64,000 nt of DNA from Vibrio aestivus (GTDB lineage: Bacteria; Pseudomonadota; Gammaproteobacteria; Enterobacterales; Vibrionaceae): the NCBI GenBank assembly GCA_003263845.1, contig JYJN01000077.1, forward strand, positions 1 through 64,000, written 5' to 3'. The notes under the pieces were generated by a model. The model had not been told where the DNA came from, searched no databases, and saw only the letters and a program-made list of their open reading frames with translations. Every line of letters starts with the position of its first letter. The stretch's first letter is position 1. Shown here in pieces: positions 60,275 through 64,000 of this stretch. The position numbers and the translations under genes are program-made.

Positions 60275-62725
60275 ATGAAAAAAACGCTACTATCCCTACT
60301 CATCTCTAGCTCGGTACTTGCTCCTATGGCACATGCAATGGCTCCAAATACAGATCTAAATTTAATGCCTTATCCTCAGTCAGTTGAACTGGCAACGGGT
60401 CAGGTGAACATTGACGGTAACTTTAAAGTTTACGTTAAAGGATTTACTTCCGACCGTGTTGAATTCACCGCAAAGCGCTTCATTGATCGCTTAGAGCGTC
60501 AAACTGGTGTTCCAATGCTTAACTGGCAGGTGGACAAGGCTAAAGACGCGAATCTGATCATTGATATCTCCCGCGCGCCAAAATCTGAAGTTCAGAATAT
60601 TGATTCAGATGAAACCTACAAGATTCAAACTAAAGGTCAGCAGATCACGCTTAGCTCTCAAAGCCCATACGGTGCTATTCGCGGTATCGAAACCTTGCTT
60701 CAGCTAGTGGAAACCACGGCGGAAGGCTACTCAATTCCTGCAGTAACGATTGTTGATGAGCCAAGATTCCGCTGGCGTGGTGTGTCTTACGATACCTCTC
60801 GTCACTTCATCGAATTTGACGTTCTAATCCGTCAGCTAGATGCAATGGCATCAGCGAAAATGAACGTATTCCATTGGCATTTCTGGGATGATCAAGGTAT
60901 CCGCATTAAGACAGACAGTTGGACTCGCCTGTGGTCTGAAACGTCGGATGGTAACTACTACACTAAAGATCAAGTTCGCTACTTGGTGGAATACGCGCGT
61001 AACCTCGGTATTCGTGTGATTCCAGAGGTGTCCCTACCGGGTCACTCTTCTGCCGTGGCGTACGCTTATCCTCACCTGATGTCGGGTGGCGAAGGTCAAA
61101 CTTACGAGCAAGAGCGCAGCTGGGGTGTGTTTGAGCCTCTGATGGATCCACTAAATCCTGAATTGTATGAAATGCTTGGCGATGTGTTTGATGAAGTGGT
61201 AGAGCTATTCCCAGATGAGTATTTCCACATCGGTGGTGATGAGCCAAATTACTCACAATGGATTAACAGCGAAAAGCATCAAAAATTCATTGAAGAGAAC
61301 AACATTGATGGCGAGCGTGGACTGCAATCTTACCTGAACATCAAGGTTGAGCAGATGCTTGAAGAGCGCGGTAAGAAAATGACGGGCTGGGATGAGATCT
61401 GGCATAAAGATCTACCAACGTCGATCGTGATCCAAAGCTGGCAAGGCCATGACAGTATTGGTCGTGCAGCAAAAGAAGGTTACCAAGGTATCCTTTCAAC
61501 TGGGTATTATCTCGATCAGCCGCAACCAACGAGCTATCACTACCGTAATGATCCAATTCCAACCGGTCTTACGGTTGATGATAAGCTTCATGCGGGCGAG
61601 AAGTTTGTGACTTATCAGTGGGTGAAACCACGTACCAAAGGTGGCCCACGTAATGGTATGTTGACCATTATTGAAGCAACCGATGGCGAGTTCCGAGCAT
61701 TTGTCGATTACAACGGCAAATCACGTGAAGAGATCTTCATTAAAGAGTACCAACCGGGTAAGAAGTTTGTCGGTCATTTTGATAACTTCATGTCGTACAC
61801 TGAGTTCAACCTAGAGCTAAATCAAAACGGTTTCACGGGCAACAGCTACCAATTGATTGGTAACGTGCGTTGGCCAACTACTGGTGATGTTATTGCCAGC
61901 AGCGATATTGAAGGCAGCGAGATCCCAGCGCCGGATGGTGGCTACCCAGCAGAGTTAACTGAAAAAGAGAAAGAGCTTATCTTGGGTGGCGAAATCACAA
62001 TGTGGCTTGAGATGAAAGACAGCCACACAGTGGAGCAGTATTTGTGGCCGCGAAGCTACGCGATTGCAGAACGTTTGTGGTCGGATGCAGAGCTGACCGA
62101 TGAACGTAGTATGTATCAACGAATGAGCGTGATGGATACTTGGTCTGAAGTATCAGTCGGCCTGCGTCACCATGCGAATGCAGACATGCTGCTTAAGCGT
62201 CTAGCGAAAGGTCAAGACATTCGTGATCTGCAAGATCTTGCGAAGTACACAGAGCCTGCTCAATACTACGCACGCAACTGGGAGAAGTGGATTGCAACGG
62301 ATCCAGAAGGCATTCTGTACAGCCAGTATGAACGCCTAAACCGTTTTGTCGATGCGTTAGTGGTTGAGAGCTACACGGTTTACGAAATGGAAGATCTTGT
62401 GTCGCAATACACGCTAGGGAATGCAAAATCTTTAGAGCCATTAAAAGTGCATTTCGAGAACGCGAAGTCGGCTGCGATTGCCTCAAAACCTATCTTTGCT
62501 GATCACGTTGCTTCAGTTGAAACTGTGATTGTCGCCGACAAAACGGTACAAGTGGCGGATTTAGCGCTGACATTGATTGAAAAAGCGCAAGCTGGCGATA
62601 CTATTCGTAAAGCAGATGCGCAAGCTTACCAAGCGATCATTAACGACGCAGCGAAGATTTACGATGAAGCGATAATTGCGATTACGCGCCCAGCAGAGCA
62701 GCTGTTGCATCATCTAGCTAAATAA
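60275..62725 (+). CDS. GH20 beta-N-acetylhexosaminidase
   Basis: 816 residues. A signal peptide (about 1-22) precedes an N-terminal GH20b domain (about 30-160) and the GH20 TIM barrel, with the H-I-G-G-D-E catalytic pair Asp322-Glu323, W-H-F-W-D-D near 201 and a catalytic-pocket W-Q-G-H. It would remove GlcNAc from the non-reducing end of chitin oligosaccharides in the periplasm, releasing oxidised end units. There is an insertion of about 150 residues within the barrel (about 440-570). C-terminal about 200 residues are helical. Confidence 0.92.
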   Translation: MKKTLLSLLISSSVLAPMAHAMAPNTDLNLMPYPQSVELATGQVNIDGNFKVYVKGFTSDRVEFTAKRFIDRLERQTGVPMLNWQVDKAKDANLIIDISRAPKSEVQNIDSDETYKIQTKGQQITLSSQSPYGAIRGIETLLQLVETTAEGYSIPAVTIVDEPRFRWRGVSYDTSRHFIEFDVLIRQLDAMASAKMNVFHWHFWDDQGIRIKTDSWTRLWSETSDGNYYTKDQVRYLVEYARNLGIRVIPEVSLPGHSSAVAYAYPHLMSGGEGQTYEQERSWGVFEPLMDPLNPELYEMLGDVFDEVVELFPDEYFHIGGDEPNYSQWINSEKHQKFIEENNIDGERGLQSYLNIKVEQMLEERGKKMTGWDEIWHKDLPTSIVIQSWQGHDSIGRAAKEGYQGILSTGYYLDQPQPTSYHYRNDPIPTGLTVDDKLHAGEKFVTYQWVKPRTKGGPRNGMLTIIEATDGEFRAFVDYNGKSREEIFIKEYQPGKKFVGHFDNFMSYTEFNLELNQNGFTGNSYQLIGNVRWPTTGDVIASSDIEGSEIPAPDGGYPAELTEKEKELILGGEITMWLEMKDSHTVEQYLWPRSYAIAERLWSDAELTDERSMYQRMSVMDTWSEVSVGLRHHANADMLLKRLAKGQDIRDLQDLAKYTEPAQYYARNWEKWIATDPEGILYSQYERLNRFVDALVVESYTVYEMEDLVSQYTLGNAKSLEPLKVHFENAKSAAIASKPIFADHVASVETVIVADKTVQVADLALTLIEKAQAGDTIRKADAQAYQAIINDAAKIYDEAIIAITRPAEQLLHHLAK

Positions 62726-62775
62726 AGCTAGCCCAAAAAAGCTGACAAAAAAGAGATAACGATTCTCACACGATT

Positions 62776-62800
62776 GCCGCCCGTAAGGGCGGCCTTTTTT
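62776..62800 (+). terminator. Terminator after the hexosaminidase gene
   Basis: GCCGCCC-GTAA-GGGCGGC followed by CTTTTTT. Confidence 0.9.
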
Positions 62801-62839
62801 GTTTGGACTTAAGGATTTGTACAACGGAAGCTTGATCGT

Positions 62840-63739
62840 TCAATAAACGCCACAGGGGTGCAGGCTCTGAGGTAAAAAACGAGTCTCTTTGATCACCGAT
62901 TGGGTGACTTCAGCCAGAATCCCTTGTTCTAGCGCCCAGCGATGCCAATAAAGATCACGAGCAAATCCATGCTCAGGTAAAAGATCCACTAACTCACCCG
63001 TTTCTAACTTATTTCCAAGCATTAAATCAGGCACCATTCCGTATCCAATATCGAGTTCTGCCATCTTCACGAATGCTTCTGGTGAGCGTAGTGTATGAAA
63101 ACGCCACTGGCCTTCATTCAGTCCAAAATGGTGCTCCAAGAACACATGATGCATTTCATCATACTGATCAAATATGACCGCGGGAGCAGACATCAGCGCT
63201 TCACGAGTCACACCATCAGGGAAATAACGTTTAACGAAATTAGGACTCGCAATACAGCGGTAGTTGAGCTGTCCTAAGTAATCGCTACTGCAACCCGTTA
63301 GTGGTTTTTCATTGGCACTGATTGCGCCTAGCACTTCACCACTTCGCAGTTTATCAATCGTGTTCTTCTCGTCGCTTAGTACAATGTTCAGTGACACTTC
63401 ATGCTCGCTTAACACGGCTTTAAGCGCTGGTAACAGCCACAAGGCCAAGCTGTCGTGGTTAGTCGCCAAGGCCAGTTCCGTGACCTGTTGTTGCTCGCTC
63501 GGAAGCCATTCTTGTTCAAGTAATTTAACTTGTTGATAGAGCCCTAATAAGCGTTGGCCAGCAGGCGTTGGGGTAGGCGGGTTCGAGCGAACCAAAAGGG
63601 GCTGAGCCATGGTCTGCTCAAGCTGTTTGATACGCTGGGAAATGGCCGATTGCGTGATAAATAGTTTCTGCGCAGCAAGTTCAAAGCTGCCCGACGTGAT
63701 GACAGCATCCAGAGCGGCAACGGCTTTGTAATCGACCAT
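62840..63739 (-). CDS. argP: LysR-family regulator ArgP
   Basis: 299 residues. The N-terminal winged HTH (about 1-60; S-F-E-L-A-A-Q-K-L-F-I-T-Q-S-A-I-S) and the effector-binding domain match ArgP, the lysine/arginine-responsive activator of argO. It is divergent from argO, 110 bases away. The ATG at 63739 gives the usual M-V-D-Y-K start; codons upstream are not needed. Confidence 0.92.
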   Translation of the reverse strand: MVDYKAVAALDAVITSGSFELAAQKLFITQSAISQRIKQLEQTMAQPLLVRSNPPTPTPAGQRLLGLYQQVKLLEQEWLPSEQQQVTELALATNHDSLALWLLPALKAVLSEHEVSLNIVLSDEKNTIDKLRSGEVLGAISANEKPLTGCSSDYLGQLNYRCIASPNFVKRYFPDGVTREALMSAPAVIFDQYDEMHHVFLEHHFGLNEGQWRFHTLRSPEAFVKMAELDIGYGMVPDLMLGNKLETGELVDLLPEHGFARDLYWHRWALEQGILAEVTQSVIKETRFLPQSLHPCGVY

Positions 63740-63849
63740 GATTAGCAATCCTTATGATTCATTAAATTAATTAGCGTTACTTATTTTAGGTTATCTCATA
63801 CTCTGTAGAAAATGAAGAATTAAGGGTCAGTAAGGCCTAGGAGAGAGCG

Positions 63850-64000
63850 ATGAGCGCATGGATATGGTTACAAGGTTTTGGGATGGGCGCAGCAATGATC
63901 ATTCCAATTGGTGCGCAAAACGCGTTTGTACTTAACCAAGGGATTAAGAAACAACATCACCTGACGGTAGCGATGATCTGTGCGTTATGCGATACCATTT
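63850..64000 (+). CDS. argO: Arginine exporter ArgO, 5' part only
   Basis: First 50 codons of a LysE-family exporter: [20 protein letters not shown] and hydrophobic surroundings are characteristic of ArgO. It is cut by the window end. GGAGAGAGCG precedes the ATG, and the divergent ArgP gene is its expected activator. Confidence 0.9.
   Translation, partial: MSAWIWLQGFGMGAAMIIPIGAQNAFVLNQGIKKQHHLTVAMICALCDTI

Overview
The window looks like a marine gammaproteobacterium of the genus Vibrio. The reasons are the mixture of chitin-degrading secreted proteins with chitin-binding tails, a divergent malK/malEFG locus, an argP-argO pair, a KdgM-type porin, YggL and a tRNA-Ser used as an island attachment site. 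The genus is inferred from gene content only; the species cannot be named.

Layout. Positions 1-1119 are core: a MaoC hydratase and tRNA-Ser(UGA). The 3' end of that tRNA is repeated perfectly (30 bp) at 27888-27917, so 1095-27917 is best read as a 26.8-kb genomic island. It carries an integrase with a coupled small protein, a Mob/Pre-like protein with a second, opposed integrase, a MFP-RND efflux operon with TetR regulator and a clear operator, and a FimB-size tyrosine recombinase. Next comes a large surface-protein operon: a giant LamG/thrombospondin-3-repeat protein, an Rhs lipoprotein and a small membrane protein. The end of a second recombinase copy lies on the far side of that operon. 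An HD-domain fragment, a RAYT-like palindrome, yggL, a VOC protein and a cluster of hairpins follow.

From 28 to 44 kb lies ordinary but chitin-flavoured chromosome: a J-domain chaperone, a methyltransferase, an AA10 LPMO, a GlxA-type regulator with a divergent cysteine hydrolase, a trypsin-like protease with PKD and chitin-binding modules, a histone-deacetylase-like protein, a chitin-oligosaccharide deacetylase, a CDGSH/glutamate-synthase-like pair and a propeller lipoprotein. From 44 to 50 kb lies the maltose transporter (malK divergent from malEFG). From 51.5 to 62.7 kb an RpiR regulator, a DSD1-type PLP dehydratase, a D-aminoacylase-type amidohydrolase, a RidA protein, a sodium/solute symporter, KDG kinase, KDPG aldolase, a KdgM-like porin and a GH20 hexosaminidase form what is most simply read as a route for C1-oxidised GlcNAc, the product that the LPMO would generate. 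The window closes with argP and the start of argO.

A caution applies throughout. Nine genes are interrupted by fourteen single-base frameshifts, including malE and malG. Every one is repaired by adding one base, and several lie in G/C runs. The pattern points to deletion errors in the assembly rather than to real gene decay, so I annotate these genes across their breaks.
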